Positions 6,644 through 15,364 of a stretch of DNA of 64,000 nt are shown here, one piece after another. A program made the translations under genes and the position numbers. The stretch lies in NCBI GenBank assembly GCA_964517495.1, contig CAZFER010000029.1, forward strand, positions 8,654-72,653. Direction: 5' to 3'. This DNA is from CAZFER01 sp964517495 (GTDB taxonomy: Bacteria > Hinthialibacterota > Hinthialibacteria > Hinthialibacterales > Hinthialibacteraceae). The number at the start of each line of letters is the position of its first letter. The first letter of the stretch is position 1. Under the pieces are notes generated by a model. The model was not told the origin of the DNA. It saw nothing but the letters and a program-made list of their open reading frames with translations, and ran no database searches.

Positions 6644-9526
6644 ATGTCTCAAGAAGTTCTAGAACGATCAGTTTATATACTGTTTATCATACTTTCGATC
6701 ATTCTCTTTATGTATTCCCCAACAGAGGCAGCTTCTCTATCTGTTCAATCTTTGAAATGTGAATACCTTGTCGATCCCTGTGGCGTTGATAAAAATCCAC
6801 CTCGGCTCAGTTGGATGCTTGAATCCGACCAACGTGGAGTCAAACAATCCGCTTATCATATTCTTGTGGCATCATCGGTCGATCAATTAGCGATGAATGA
6901 GGGAGAATTGTGGGATAGTGGTAAAATTCAGAGTGATGAAACCATCAATATACCTTATGGTGGCAAATCACTCCAATCTCGACAACGATGCTATTGGAAA
7001 GTGCGGGTGTGGGATGAAAATGACAATAAATCACCTTGGAGCCAACCGGCATGCTGGTCGATGGGATTGCTGAAACGATCTGATTGGAAAGCTCAATGGA
7101 TAAGCTTTAAAGATGATTCAGAATTCACCGCTTCACCTCAAAAAATCGTTCTTCCTCCCGCTCGCTATTATCGCAAAACCTTTACCCTCAAAAAACCTAT
7201 AAAGCATGCTACGGTTTACACCACGGCTTTAGGTATTTATGAACTTCACCTAAATGGCCATAAAGTAAGCAACCAGATGTTTACCCCTGGCTGGTCTGAC
7301 TACAAAAAACGTGTTTATTACAACACCTTTGATGTAACCTCCCAGTTATCAGAGGGTAAAAACGTGGTGGGTACCATTCTTGCCGATGGCTGGTACAGCG
7401 GTTATTTGGGATATGCATTGCTGGTGGGTTACGGTCCGGATAAATGTGGACGTTATATCTATGGAAAAACTCCTGCTTTTTTGATGCAATTAGAAATTGA
7501 ATATGAGGATGGTACTACAAAGCGTATCATCACCGATCCATCCTGGAAAGTAAACACTGGTCCTATCCTGCAGGCGGATATGCTAATGGGAGAAACCTAC
7601 GATGCCCGTCTTCAACAAAAAGTATGGGATCAAACAGGATTTGATGACAATGATTGGGATAATGCTATTCTTGCCCAACAAAATGACTCTCTGACCAAAA
7701 CATACTACGATAAAGCCGGTGCACGAGAAGTTGAACTAGGCTTTGTTGAACCTCAAGCGTTACAGGCTTATCCTTCAGTTCCCATTCAAATAACCGAGGA
7801 AATCAAGCCCGTCAATATAACTGAAACTGAAGAGGGTGTCTATATATTCAATATGGGGCAGAATTTCTCTGGTGTTGTGCGTCTTAAGGCCAAAGGGCTG
7901 AGGGGCACCAAAATTAAACTACGGCATGGTGAAATGTTACATCCCGACGGCCGTTTGATGACTGAAAACCTGCGGCGAGCACGAGCCACGGATACCTATA
8001 TTTTGCGAGGTGATGAGGACTTTGAAACATGGGCTCCGCGCTTCACTTATCACGGTTTTCAATATGTTGAAGTCCGAGGTCTGCAAAATAAACCCACGTT
8101 GGATACCCTTACTGGGCTGGTGATTCATTCCGATACCCCCCTTACCAGTTCGTTTGAATGCTCTGATCAAATGGTCAACCAGTTGTTCGAAAATGTGGTT
8201 TGGACCCAACGATCCAATTTCTTCGAAGTCCCCACCGACTGCCCCCAACGCGATGAACGCTTCGGTTGGACCGGTGATGCCCAAATTTATGTCGGAACCG
8301 CCACGTACAATGCGGATGTAGCCGCGTTCTTTACCAAATGGCTGGATGACTTGGAAGAAGCCCAATTGCCCAACGGCGCCTTCCCCGACTACGCTCCTTA
8401 CCCCATGATGCATGGCAAACCGAACCGAGGTTTTGCCACAGCGTGGATGGATGCAGGTATTATCTGCCCTTACACGATTCATAAAGTCTATAACGACCAC
8501 AACGTCATCAAACGCCATTATGCATCCATGAAACGTTTTATGGATTTTCGTGAAAAAAACAGCCCTGACTTTTTAGGTGTTAACATCGGTAATGGTTGGG
8601 GAGACTGGCTATCCCTGGGATCCCCAACACCGATCGAATATATTGATACGGTATATTTCGCTAAATCCGCCCGCCTGATGGCAGAAATGGCTGATGCCAT
8701 TGGCGAACAAACTGATGCCAAGCATTACCATACTCTTTACAAAAATATCAAAAATGCTTTTGCAGACAAATATATTAATGAAAAAGGTTTACTAACCATT
8801 CACAACCAAACAGCTTATGCACTGGCTCTTTCCATCGATCTCATTCCAAATTCACTCAAAGACCAGGCCGCCAACCAGCTGGCTGATTTGATCCGCGATA
8901 ATGAGTATCGCATGAGCACCGGCTTTCTAGGTACCCGCCCATTGCTGCCAGTATTATCTCAACACGGTTATAATGACTTAGCCGTACGCCTACTGCAAAG
9001 CCGGCGCTTTCCATCTTGGGGGTATGAAATCGAAAATGGGGCAACCACCGTTTGGGAGCGCTGGAACAGTTATGTTAAAGATGAAGGGTTCGCCAATGTC
9101 AGTATGAATTCATTCAGCCATTATGCCTTTGGCGCTGTGTGTGAATGGATGTTTAAAACGCTTGCTGGTATTGATACCGCATCGGAAGGGTACAAAAAGA
9201 TTGTTATTCATCCCCATCCCCCAAAACCAAATACCAATCCAGAAAACAAGCCTATCCAATGGGTGAAAGCCAAATATCGATCCTCCCGAGGGACCATTTC
9301 ATGCTATTGGAGAAACGAGACCAATCAATTCGTAATGGGACTCACGATACCTGCAAACACTACTGCCGAAGTCCACATCCCCGGAATCGAAAAAGCTAAC
9401 ATCACAGAAAAAGGCCAACCTATTCATCAATTGGAAGAAGTCACCTTTCTTCGGCAGGAGGATAATGATTATATCTATAATGTGAAATCAGGCTCTTATA
9501 TATTCATATCATCTAACTCTGAATAA
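6644..9526 (+). CDS. Secreted alpha-L-rhamnosidase, GH78
   Basis: Hydrolyses terminal alpha-L-rhamnose from plant or algal polysaccharides and glycosides. 960 residues: an N-terminal hydrophobic signal (residues ~9-30), an Ig-like domain (LSVQSLKCEYLVDPCGVDKNPPRLSW), a carbohydrate-binding-like beta domain (~165-330), a concanavalin-like region (~380-490) and the alpha/alpha-barrel from ~505. The catalytic segment DCPQRDERFGWTGDAQ sits around residues 532-547 and contains the general-acid Glu. The C-terminal beta domain includes FSHYAFGAVCEWM. AAGGAG precedes the ATG. Full length for the family. Downstream lies a broken glycosidase, so this was once part of a larger degradation locus. Confidence 0.93.
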   Translation: MSQEVLERSVYILFIILSIILFMYSPTEAASLSVQSLKCEYLVDPCGVDKNPPRLSWMLESDQRGVKQSAYHILVASSVDQLAMNEGELWDSGKIQSDETINIPYGGKSLQSRQRCYWKVRVWDENDNKSPWSQPACWSMGLLKRSDWKAQWISFKDDSEFTASPQKIVLPPARYYRKTFTLKKPIKHATVYTTALGIYELHLNGHKVSNQMFTPGWSDYKKRVYYNTFDVTSQLSEGKNVVGTILADGWYSGYLGYALLVGYGPDKCGRYIYGKTPAFLMQLEIEYEDGTTKRIITDPSWKVNTGPILQADMLMGETYDARLQQKVWDQTGFDDNDWDNAILAQQNDSLTKTYYDKAGAREVELGFVEPQALQAYPSVPIQITEEIKPVNITETEEGVYIFNMGQNFSGVVRLKAKGLRGTKIKLRHGEMLHPDGRLMTENLRRARATDTYILRGDEDFETWAPRFTYHGFQYVEVRGLQNKPTLDTLTGLVIHSDTPLTSSFECSDQMVNQLFENVVWTQRSNFFEVPTDCPQRDERFGWTGDAQIYVGTATYNADVAAFFTKWLDDLEEAQLPNGAFPDYAPYPMMHGKPNRGFATAWMDAGIICPYTIHKVYNDHNVIKRHYASMKRFMDFREKNSPDFLGVNIGNGWGDWLSLGSPTPIEYIDTVYFAKSARLMAEMADAIGEQTDAKHYHTLYKNIKNAFADKYINEKGLLTIHNQTAYALALSIDLIPNSLKDQAANQLADLIRDNEYRMSTGFLGTRPLLPVLSQHGYNDLAVRLLQSRRFPSWGYEIENGATTVWERWNSYVKDEGFANVSMNSFSHYAFGAVCEWMFKTLAGIDTASEGYKKIVIHPHPPKPNTNPENKPIQWVKAKYRSSRGTISCYWRNETNQFVMGLTIPANTTAEVHIPGIEKANITEKGQPIHQLEEVTFLRQEDNDYIYNVKSGSYIFISSNSE

Positions 9527-9553
9527 ATCTTTTTCAGCAGACTTAACAGGAAC

Positions 9554-9935
9554 ATGAAACGCACTTTTTTACTTTTGGTAATAACAATAATGACGATATC
9601 TTCTTCGTCTACGGAAAATCAATACCTCAACCACCCTGATCCTGGCGTGATGCGTTATGTCGATACATCAAAAAAGGGACGCCCTTTTTTCAAAGATCCT
9701 GCTGTGGTTCGTCTTCATGACCGCTATTGGATGTATTACTCTTCTCCACCTTTCGTGGATGGGCGTTGGAGCCGGCGAATGGAACGCAAGTGAATCTGGC
9801 CATCCCTATGCATTTACCGACCATGACGGACAGGATTATCTCTTTTTCCAGGGCAATAACGATAAAGGAAAAACATGGTATCTCTCAAAAAAACGCATCC
9901 ATTGGAACGGGGATATTCCTATTTTGAAAGAATAG
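9554..9935 (+). pseudogene. Internally deleted GH43-like beta-fructosidase-fold glycosidase
   Basis: The first frame gives a signal-like N-terminus and GRPFFKDPAVVRLHDRYWMYYSSPPF, the first blade of a five-bladed-propeller glycosidase. It then runs out of frame. The second frame reads EWNASESGHPYAFTDHDG followed by YLFFQGNNDKGKTWYLS, the last blade and end of the same kind of protein, and stops at 9935. The middle (~200 residues or more) is missing and the junction near 9755-9775 is out of frame. Both ends belonging to one family is my reading of the motifs. It lies 27 bp after the rhamnosidase, in the same direction, as a former operon partner would. Confidence 0.7.
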
Positions 9936-9977
9936 TTTTCCCTTGATCATACTCTTTCTCCAGCTGAAATCGATCTA

Positions 9978-10236
9978 TCACTCGATTGTCATGATTATAA
10001 GCTGCCAGGTTAGTTTATCGTCCTCCGAATTGATAACAATAAAGTGGTTATCATTGACGATCGTATCCCAAATATCCCAATCACCACCAACGATTGGTTC
10101 ATCTCTGGGTTGTTTTGTGGAACCAGCTATGGTGGTGTAAATCACTCCATTACGGTCGCCTCGCTGGTATTCATATACGTAACCACTGATGACACAATCT
10201 GAATGGATTGACCAACAAAATGGTGCGGAAAATTCT
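9978..10236 (-). pseudogene. C-terminal remnant of a calcineurin-like metallophosphoesterase
   Basis: An open frame without a start reads HSDCVISGYVYEYQRGDRNGVIYTTIAGS, then GGDWDIWDTIVNDNHFIVI. It resembles the end of metallophosphoesterases, where a conserved S-G-H-x-H metal motif is followed by Y-x-R and G-x-x-Y-x-x-x-G. Here the His is replaced (SGYVY), and no N-terminal domain is found upstream. The frame is bounded by stops at 9978 and 10237. It would be non-functional. Assignment is moderate, as it rests on a short segment. Confidence 0.45.
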
Positions 10237-10420
10237 TACAAATAAAAGCGGATCTCAAATTTCCCGCTTGTTCAAACGCCTTCGCACACACGGAATCATC
10301 AAAAAGGTGGGAAGAACATACAAGTATTATCTCACCAAACTTGGACGAAAAGTGGTAATGACAGCATTAAAACTTCGGCGTATTGTCATAATTCCATCTT
10401 TAGCCGATTCGTTATGTTAG
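10208..10420 (+). pseudogene. Winged-helix C-terminal fragment
   Basis: 70 residues: SQISRLFKRLRTHGIIKKVGRTYKYYLTKLGRKVVMTALKLR is a winged-helix unit (recognition helix, then the K-x-x-x-T-x-K-Y-x-L-T wing). It resembles the C-terminal domain of a ~450-residue family of unknown function that is often multicopy in genomes. No N-terminal part is visible and the first ATG lies inside the antisense phosphoesterase remnant, so this is probably a leftover, not an independent gene. Confidence 0.45.
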
Positions 10421-10459
10421 TCCAATGTAAGTTACATAAATTTCCTGACCATTTTGAGC

Positions 10460-10648
10460 TCAATTTGAGTGATAAGAGACTAACTCATCTTCTTTTATTG
10501 ATGACAACAAATGATTTTTTAAGGCTTCCATTCCAGATATTCCATACGAACAAGAGTGGCCACTACCGATTAAAATAACAGGGAAGCCAGTAAAGCATTC
10601 TTTGCTTAGTTTGATCACATGGTTTAAAATCTCAGATTTGGTATTCAT
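10460..10648 (-). pseudogene. N-terminal fragment of a SIR2-like protein
   Basis: 62 residues: after a short helix it reads FPVILIGSGHSCSYGISGMEALKNHL, which resembles the first strand and Gly-rich NAD-binding loop of SIR2-like proteins (GAGxS type). Such SIR2-like domains are common in anti-phage systems, where they deplete NAD. The rest of the domain is absent and the frame stops at 10460. The start overlaps the end of the degraded upstream gene by 17 bp, as in a translationally coupled pair. The family call is moderate because only one motif remains. Confidence 0.45.
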
Positions 10649-11160
10649 GTCTAGGTTGATGTCCCAAAGTTAGTTGAAAATCGCGGTTACCCAAATTAGT
10701 ATAAGCGACATCTTTAAATAACCTTCCAAATAATTCGTAATCCACTCATCTTTTCTTCACTAAATCCCGTCCAATGGAACTGTCCATCAATTCACAGATT
10801 TCCCGTACAAGTTCTTCCCAGGATAGTTCATTGCGGTACCACAAAATTATTTTGTCGGTGCGATATCCCATGAGCTTTGAAAATGATTGCCAGCGATAAC
10901 CTCGATCTTTCAATTCTTGATTCCACTGTTCCCAAAAATATTTTGGAAGCCGGTTCCCGGCCCAGACAGCGCTTGAATCCCAATCGATGGTGTTTGCATT
11001 ATCGGAAAAAGTGGTTTGCCTAAGATGTTGCATCCACTGTTTGATGGATTCCGGTTCCGGAATGGATGAAAAAGCAATAAGCCCATTTCCTGTTTATGTA
11101 TTTTGTACATAGTACATAGGGCTTCAAATAATTCAAGAGTAATTTCTTCAGATTCTTCAT
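10632..11160 (-). pseudogene. Degraded gene of unknown function, upstream partner of the SIR2-like fragment
   Basis: A continuous reading can be rebuilt across defects. From ~11160 one frame gives EESEEITLELFEALCTMYKIHKQEMG; near 11050 it shifts to a frame containing IPEPESIKQWMQHLRQ, WDSSAVWAGNRLPKYFWEQW and YRTDKIILWYRNELSWEELVREI. An in-frame TGA at 10746-10748 follows, after which the same frame continues as VDYELFGRLFKDVAYTN and NRDFQLTLGHQPRHEYQI, ending at 10632. The frame is open on both sides of the TGA, and its end overlaps the SIR2-like start, so one gene with at least one frameshift and one nonsense codon is the simplest reading. I do not recognise the family. Confidence 0.4.
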
Positions 11161-11270
11161 TTTAATGTATAATGACCTCCTTTATTATACGCTTTTTTGG
11201 TTTTCTTTTTTCTGGTCTGTGCTATGATGTTTTGTTAACGGGAACAAGAAATAATCAGGAGAACACTCTC

Positions 11271-11510
11271 ATGGCTGAAAAAACCATCCTTATTGAAACT
11301 GATCATGCGAACTTTGATCCTGCCTTTTTGGAAAATCTCAACCACTTGGCTGAGAAATACGATGTCCGCATCAAGAGTAAGGTCGAATTCGACAGCGTGC
11401 AGATGATCCGGGACGATCGTGAATTTCTGGACCGCCGCGATGAAGAACGCGCTGCCCGGGGCAAGGGATTGAGGAAAGACTGGTCACACTTGGACCGGAT
11501 GAAAGGATAA
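11271..11510 (+). CDS. Small antitoxin-like protein upstream of a PIN fragment
   Basis: 79 residues: MAEKTILIETDHANFDPAFLENLNHLAEKYDVRIKS and so on, rich in charge, ending in GLRKDWSHLDRMKG. No named domain is recognised. Position is the main evidence: it ends 3 bp before a PIN-domain toxin start, the usual vapB-vapC order. AGGAGA lies upstream of the ATG at 11271; the longer frame from 11172 encodes an unrelated hydrophobic stretch. If real, it is an antitoxin left without a working toxin. Confidence 0.55.
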   Translation: MAEKTILIETDHANFDPAFLENLNHLAEKYDVRIKSKVEFDSVQMIRDDREFLDRRDEERAARGKGLRKDWSHLDRMKG

Positions 11511-11513
11511 ACA

Positions 11514-11642
11514 GTGGTTCTGACGGTTGATGCAAGTGTTGTTGCAAAATGGTTCTTCGATGAACCGCTAAAAGAAGAAGCCGATGCCCTGTTCAAACTC
11601 TCCCGGCCGTTCACCGCGCCGGATCTGTTGGTGTATGAATGA
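11514..11642 (+). pseudogene. 5' fragment of a VapC-type PIN toxin
   Basis: 42 residues from a GTG: VVLTVDASVVAKWFFDEP, then EADALFKLSRPFTAPDLLVYE. It has the first PIN motif (DASVVAKWF, with the first acidic residue) and the P-D-L-x-x-x-E segment, but stops by TGA at 11642. VapC proteins are ~130 residues, so the other catalytic acids are lost. The stop overlaps the ATG of the integrase frame (ATGA, 11639-11642), showing that the toxin was cut where the integrase reading begins. Confidence 0.75.
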
Positions 11643-12619
11643 GCCATTGTATTACCATCTATCAGGACGAAACTATTTCTTCTTTTCCTACTGTCCCGTC
11701 CCTTCCTCAACTCGTTGAGAATGCCGGGCAACCGGCGGTCACCGCCTGAAAGGATTTTTTTGATGGCAAACTGGCCAACGCCAATACTCGAACCGCCTAC
11801 AGTCGTGCCGTAAAACAGTTTTTAGCCTGGTGTGATCAAGAAGGGTTGGATATGGTCGGTATTCGCGCCGGTGATATCGGCCGTTATTTGCGGGATCATA
11901 CCGGCAGTCTCTCTACGAAAAAACAGCATCTCTCAGCCCTGCGACGGTTCTTCAATCTTTTTGTAGAACGCCATATTGTTGTCATCAATCCGGCTGCGGT
12001 TGCGGAAACCGAACGCTATCAGGTGATAGAAGGAAAAACGCCGGAAATCACCATCGAACTGGCCCGCAGGCTTTTGAGTTCGATTGAAACCGACACGGTT
12101 GTAGGATTACGCGACCGAACCATCACCGCCACATTGATTTATACAGCCGCCCGCGCCGGTGCGGAGGGCAAATTGAAAATCGAACATTTTTATCATACCG
12201 GCGATCAATATTGTTTGCGCTTCACGGAAAAAGGCGGAAAGTCAAGAGATATTCCCGTGCGACACAATCTGGAAGCCTATATCAAAGAGTATATACAGGA
12301 GGCCGGTTTGGAAGGCGCGGCCAGGAACGCTCCATTGTTGCGGACAGCTGTCCGCAAGGAAAAGCGGTTAACCGACAACGGCATGAGCGATTTTGATATC
12401 TACCGCATGGTGTCCCGGCGCATGAAAAAAGCTGGTTTACCGAGCCAATTGACGCCGCATTCCTTCCGTGTAACAACCGCAACGGATTTACTGGATCAGG
12501 GTATTCCTTTGGAAGATGTACAGTATTTATTAGGCCATGCCGATCCACGTACCACCCGCCTTTATGACCGGCGCGAAAAGCGCGTGACGCGAAATATTGT
12601 GGAGAGGATTTCGGTTTGA
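11639..12619 (+). pseudogene. Tyrosine recombinase/integrase with an in-frame TGA
   Basis: Read as one frame of 327 codons with TGA at 11747-11749. The N-terminal SAM-like domain continues across it: MSHCITIYQDETISS before, KDFFDGKLANANTRTAYSRA after. The catalytic part is intact: AARAGAEGKL (first Arg), PHSFRVTTATDLLDQGI (His-x-x-Arg), LLGHADPRTTRLYD (His and nucleophile Tyr). A shorter protein could start at ATG 11846 (257 residues) and keep all five catalytic residues but lack much of the core-binding domain. It may be a nonsense mutant or a base error. This is the only recombinase in the island. Confidence 0.8.
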
Positions 12620-12679
12620 AGAACAAGCACACCGTAACACTTGGGTGTAGATTATAAATTTGTGAAATGGTGGTAGAGA

Positions 12680-13480
12680 ATGATCGAGAACTTTCTATTA
12701 CTACGTAATGTATGTCAATTTGGTAATTTTTCTGGAAATAAAGAACTAAAACTAGACCGCTTCAGTTTGATTTATGCTGAAAATGGGGGAGGTAAAACTA
12801 CTCTTGCGGAAATCCTTGAATCCCTGAGTTCTGGGGATGCAAAACTTGTACAAGAACGGCACCGCTTAGGTTCTGACTACAAACCGCATATTGTAATAAA
12901 CGCCAATGGTAATTCTCATATGTTCCGAAACGGTGATTGGAATGAGGTTTTACCATCAATTGCCGTTTTCGATGATGCTTTCGTTGCTAAAAATATTTAT
13001 TTTGGGTTGGAAATTGATTCTGAACACCGCCAAGCACTTCATGAGTTAATTATTGGAGAAAAGGGCGTTCAACTTAACGAGATTGTAAAAAAACACATTG
13101 CAAAAATCGAAGAGCATAACAAGGAACTTAAAAGAAAAGAGAAAGCCATTCCGGCAGACATTCGAGGTTCTATGTCTGTCGATGATTTTTGTGCCCTGAA
13201 ATATAACCCTCGTGTTAAAGACGAAATCAAACAGGCTAAACAAAATTTAGCCGCCGCCAGATCAGCAGATAAGGTTCTAAAAGAAAAACATTTTCCTGTA
13301 TTGGGACTTTCGTCTTTTGATGTAAAAACAATTGATGAACTACTTGGCCGGGGCTTACCAGAAATTGATCAGAATGCTGCTAAACACGTTCAAGAACATC
13401 TCGCTTCACTAGGAAAAGGAGGGGAGGCCTGGACGAGTGACGGTATGAAGCGCATCGAGAGAGCCTCTAAAAACCACTAG
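12680..13480 (+). CDS. 3'-truncated AAA_13/SMC-like ATPase
   Basis: 266 residues. An N-terminal P-loop domain reads FSLIYAENGGGKTTLAEILESL (Walker A ENGGGKTT, residues ~35-42), then IAVFDDAFVAKNIYFGLEIDSEHRQALHELIIGEKG, followed by coiled coil (~135-200). This arrangement matches AAA_13 ATPases, a group that includes the anticodon nucleases PrrC and RloC. Normal length is about 700-800 residues; here the frame ends at 13480 just before transposon-like sequence, so the Q-loop return, Walker B and any effector domain are lost. It may be an inactivated defence gene. It follows the integrase by 60 bp. Confidence 0.7.
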   Translation: MIENFLLLRNVCQFGNFSGNKELKLDRFSLIYAENGGGKTTLAEILESLSSGDAKLVQERHRLGSDYKPHIVINANGNSHMFRNGDWNEVLPSIAVFDDAFVAKNIYFGLEIDSEHRQALHELIIGEKGVQLNEIVKKHIAKIEEHNKELKRKEKAIPADIRGSMSVDDFCALKYNPRVKDEIKQAKQNLAAARSADKVLKEKHFPVLGLSSFDVKTIDELLGRGLPEIDQNAAKHVQEHLASLGKGGEAWTSDGMKRIERASKNH

Positions 13481-13574
13481 TGTCCGGTTGTTACTCCCTG
13501 AATTTAAAAGGCTTATGAAATGCAGTGTTCCAAAAAGTGTAAACTGCACTTGAAAAAGCCCCAAAAATAAGAAG

Positions 13575-14137
13575 CAGTCTTCATGAATTATGCCTTTGAT
13601 AATATATAAGTCTTTTGAATATTACCCTACAGGGTTGAGGAGAGTGAAAATGAGATATCCCAGCGATTTAACCGATCGCGAATGGGAAATGATCAGGCAT
13701 CACTTTGAATACAAGAATGGATATGGCAATCGGCGCATTCATCCCATTCGTGAGATATTGAATGCCATTTTTTACATCATCAAAACCGGATGCCAATGGC
13801 GCCAATTGCCAAAAGATTTTCCAAATTGGAAAACGGTGTATTCGTACTATTATCGACTCTGCAAGCGTGGTACATGGGAAAAGGTGTTAAATGAATTGAA
13901 TCAAATTGATCGAGAAAAATCAAATCGTTCACCCTATCCATATTACCCGTAAAGCCAAAGAGGGATTCACCGTGTTGACCAAACGATGGATTGCTGAAAG
14001 AACATTTGCATGGATGGGTCATGATCGACGATTGTCTAAAGACTACGAAATTAATCCAAGGCATTCAAAAAATATGATACGCTTATCCATGATAAGGAAA
14101 ACGCTACGACGAGTGGCGTGAAATTCCATGAAGACTG
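13575..14137. mobile_element. Internally deleted IS5-type element (~560 bp)
   Basis: The transposase remnant is flanked by an 11-bp inverted repeat, CAGTCTTCATG at 13575-13585 and its complement at 14127-14137; the match continues with AATT and GCC allowing small gaps. These are candidate ends. Sequence left of 13575 (tagtgtccggttgttactc at 13482-13500) also looks like an IS terminus, so the true left boundary could be further out. A target duplication was not identified. Confidence 0.5.
13650..14121 (+). pseudogene. IS5-family transposase with the middle deleted
   Basis: The 5' part (13650-~13920) encodes MRYPSDLTDREWEMI, then IHPIREILNAIFYIIKTGCQWRQLPKDFPNWKTVY, the N-terminal DUF4096 domain of IS5-type transposases. 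The second frame (~13920-14121) encodes VLTKRWIAERTFAWMGHDRRLSKDYE, the C-terminal catalytic-Glu region. The roughly 100-120 residues that hold the two catalytic Asp residues are gone, and the joint is out of frame (stop at 13952). A GAGGAG precedes the ATG at 13650. It cannot transpose on its own but could be moved by an intact relative. Confidence 0.85.
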
Positions 14138-14160
14138 GTTCTCAATTGTCCATTATTTGA

Positions 14161-14186
14161 AAAGGCTGCACAACCGTGCAGCCTTT
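14161..14186. terminator. Strong hairpin after the IS remnant
   Basis: AAAGGCTGCAC (14161-14171), loop AACC, GTGCAGCCTTT (14176-14186): an 11-bp perfect stem with a 4-base loop. The U-run is short, but the stem ends in A/T on both strands, so it could stop transcription in either direction. Confidence 0.6.
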
Positions 14187-14562
14187 CCTATTGAAATATA
14201 TCAAAATCACTTAGACGAATATGATTTCAGCATGTTTAGTATCATGGACGATTCGAAAAAATGAGATGAAAAATAACATTTGATAAATATGATGCATATT
14301 AGTACTATTATTAATCTGTAGTCGCATTGATATTCCATATAAGTGTTAAAATCAATATTTTTAGGCCCTTGGATAGGGTTTTCATTAATCTGAAGAAGGA
14401 AATTGGGGGAATTCTATCCTTCTTTTCTTGTTTTGTGTATAATATCTTGGGATTAATAAAACAAAAACTCTTCAGGTATTACATTTAAGCGATTTTATAT
14501 CCATTTCAATGTAAATTTATTTTGCATTTTAATTTTTTTTGTAATAATTATTTAAATTTTGC

Positions 14563-14659
14563 TTGACAGGATTCTGGAATTGTGTATTATTTGTTTGGGC
14601 TTCCAACCTCCAGGGCCGCTTGAGCTAGACCCTAAATAAATCTCAGCGGCCCTTTTTTT
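14563..14659 (+). ncRNA. Putative small RNA unit: sigma-70 promoter, ~63-nt RNA, intrinsic terminator
   Basis: TTGACA (14563-14568), a 16-bp spacer and TATTAT (14585-14590) form a near-consensus promoter. Transcription would begin near 14597. Only ~15 nt later a hairpin starts: AGGGCCGC at 14612 pairs with GCGGCCCT, followed by a run of seven T ending at 14659. No reading frame fits between. The predicted RNA begins GGGCUUCCAACCUCC, leaving an unpaired ACCUCC, complementary to Shine-Dalgarno sequences. The next gene downstream (trpG) is on the opposite strand, so this is not a leader. The rest of 14187-14782 is AT-rich with no gene seen. Confidence 0.55.
14612..14659 (+). terminator. Rho-independent terminator of the small RNA
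   Basis: GGGCCGC/GCGGCCC stem with a ~27-base loop or secondary pairing (TTGAG with CTCA extends the stem by bulged pairs), then T7 at 14653-14659. Confidence 0.7.
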
Positions 14660-14782
14660 GTGTCTAAATTTCCCTTATGTATTTGATTATTAAGCATAAA
14701 TAGCCCCAATTTGTTCATGGGGTGTATCGTTGAATAGCATGATGATGAAAACATCACACTATAAAAAGGGGGGTAGGATAAA

Positions 14783-15355
14783 TTACTTCCCTATAATTTT
14801 GAGAAAGTTGGCCAGGAGGCGTTTGCCTTCGATGGTAAGGATGGATTCCGGATGGAATTGGACACCATATATAGGTAAATCTTGATGTTTCAACCCCATA
14901 ATTTCGCCCTGCTCTGTCCATCCTGTTTTTTCCAGAGTGGAGGGAAAGGTGTCTTTATCCACGAGGAGAGAATGATAGCGGGTTGCCACGAAGGGATTAT
15001 CAAGCCCACTAAACACACCGCTATCGTTGTGATGAATTAATGATGTTTTGCCATGCATAATCCGGTCCGCTCGTCGAACCACCCCACCAAAATATTGCCC
15101 CAGGCACTGATGGCCCAAACACACACCAAGTATAGGAATATCCTGATGAAAGCGGTCAATCGCCTCCAATGATATTCCCCCATCTTCCGGGGTTCCCGGA
15201 CCGGGTGAAATGAGCAAACCGGACGGCTTTTTGGCGGCGATTTGATCCAAAGTGATTTGATCATTTCGATACACTTCCATCTCGGCGCCCAATTCGCCCA
15301 GATATTGATACAAATTGTAAGTAAATGAGTCGTAATTATCGATGACCAGAAGCAT
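14783..15355 (-). CDS. trpG: Anthranilate synthase component II (glutamine amidotransferase)
   Basis: Releases ammonia from glutamine for TrpE (or for aminodeoxychorismate synthase in folate synthesis; PabA and TrpG are hard to separate by sequence). 190 residues, the full class-I amidotransferase length: LVIDNYDSFTYNLYQYLGELG at the N-terminus, oxyanion segment ISPGPGTPEDGG, nucleophile Cys in GVCLGHQ and the His/Glu pair in VQFHPESI. It starts 9 bp after trpE ends, so the two are co-transcribed and probably assemble as one complex. The order trpE-trpG is usual; the rest of the trp genes are not in the window. Confidence 0.93.
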   Translation of the reverse strand: MLLVIDNYDSFTYNLYQYLGELGAEMEVYRNDQITLDQIAAKKPSGLLISPGPGTPEDGGISLEAIDRFHQDIPILGVCLGHQCLGQYFGGVVRRADRIMHGKTSLIHHNDSGVFSGLDNPFVATRYHSLLVDKDTFPSTLEKTGWTEQGEIMGLKHQDLPIYGVQFHPESILTIEGKRLLANFLKIIGK

Positions 15356-15364
15356 GATTTCTCT

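Noticed and set aside
10746..11749. Two in-frame TGA codons (10746 and 11747) suggesting TGA recoding
   Set aside because: TGA ends several intact genes here (for example 21069 and 24859), no SECIS-like hairpin was apparent, and both cases lie in a decayed region with other defects.
13481..13574. TAGTGTCCGG-type sequence as the left end of the IS element
   Set aside because: No matching inverted copy was found on the right side; the CAGTCTTCATG pair is the better-supported boundary, so I note this only as an alternative.
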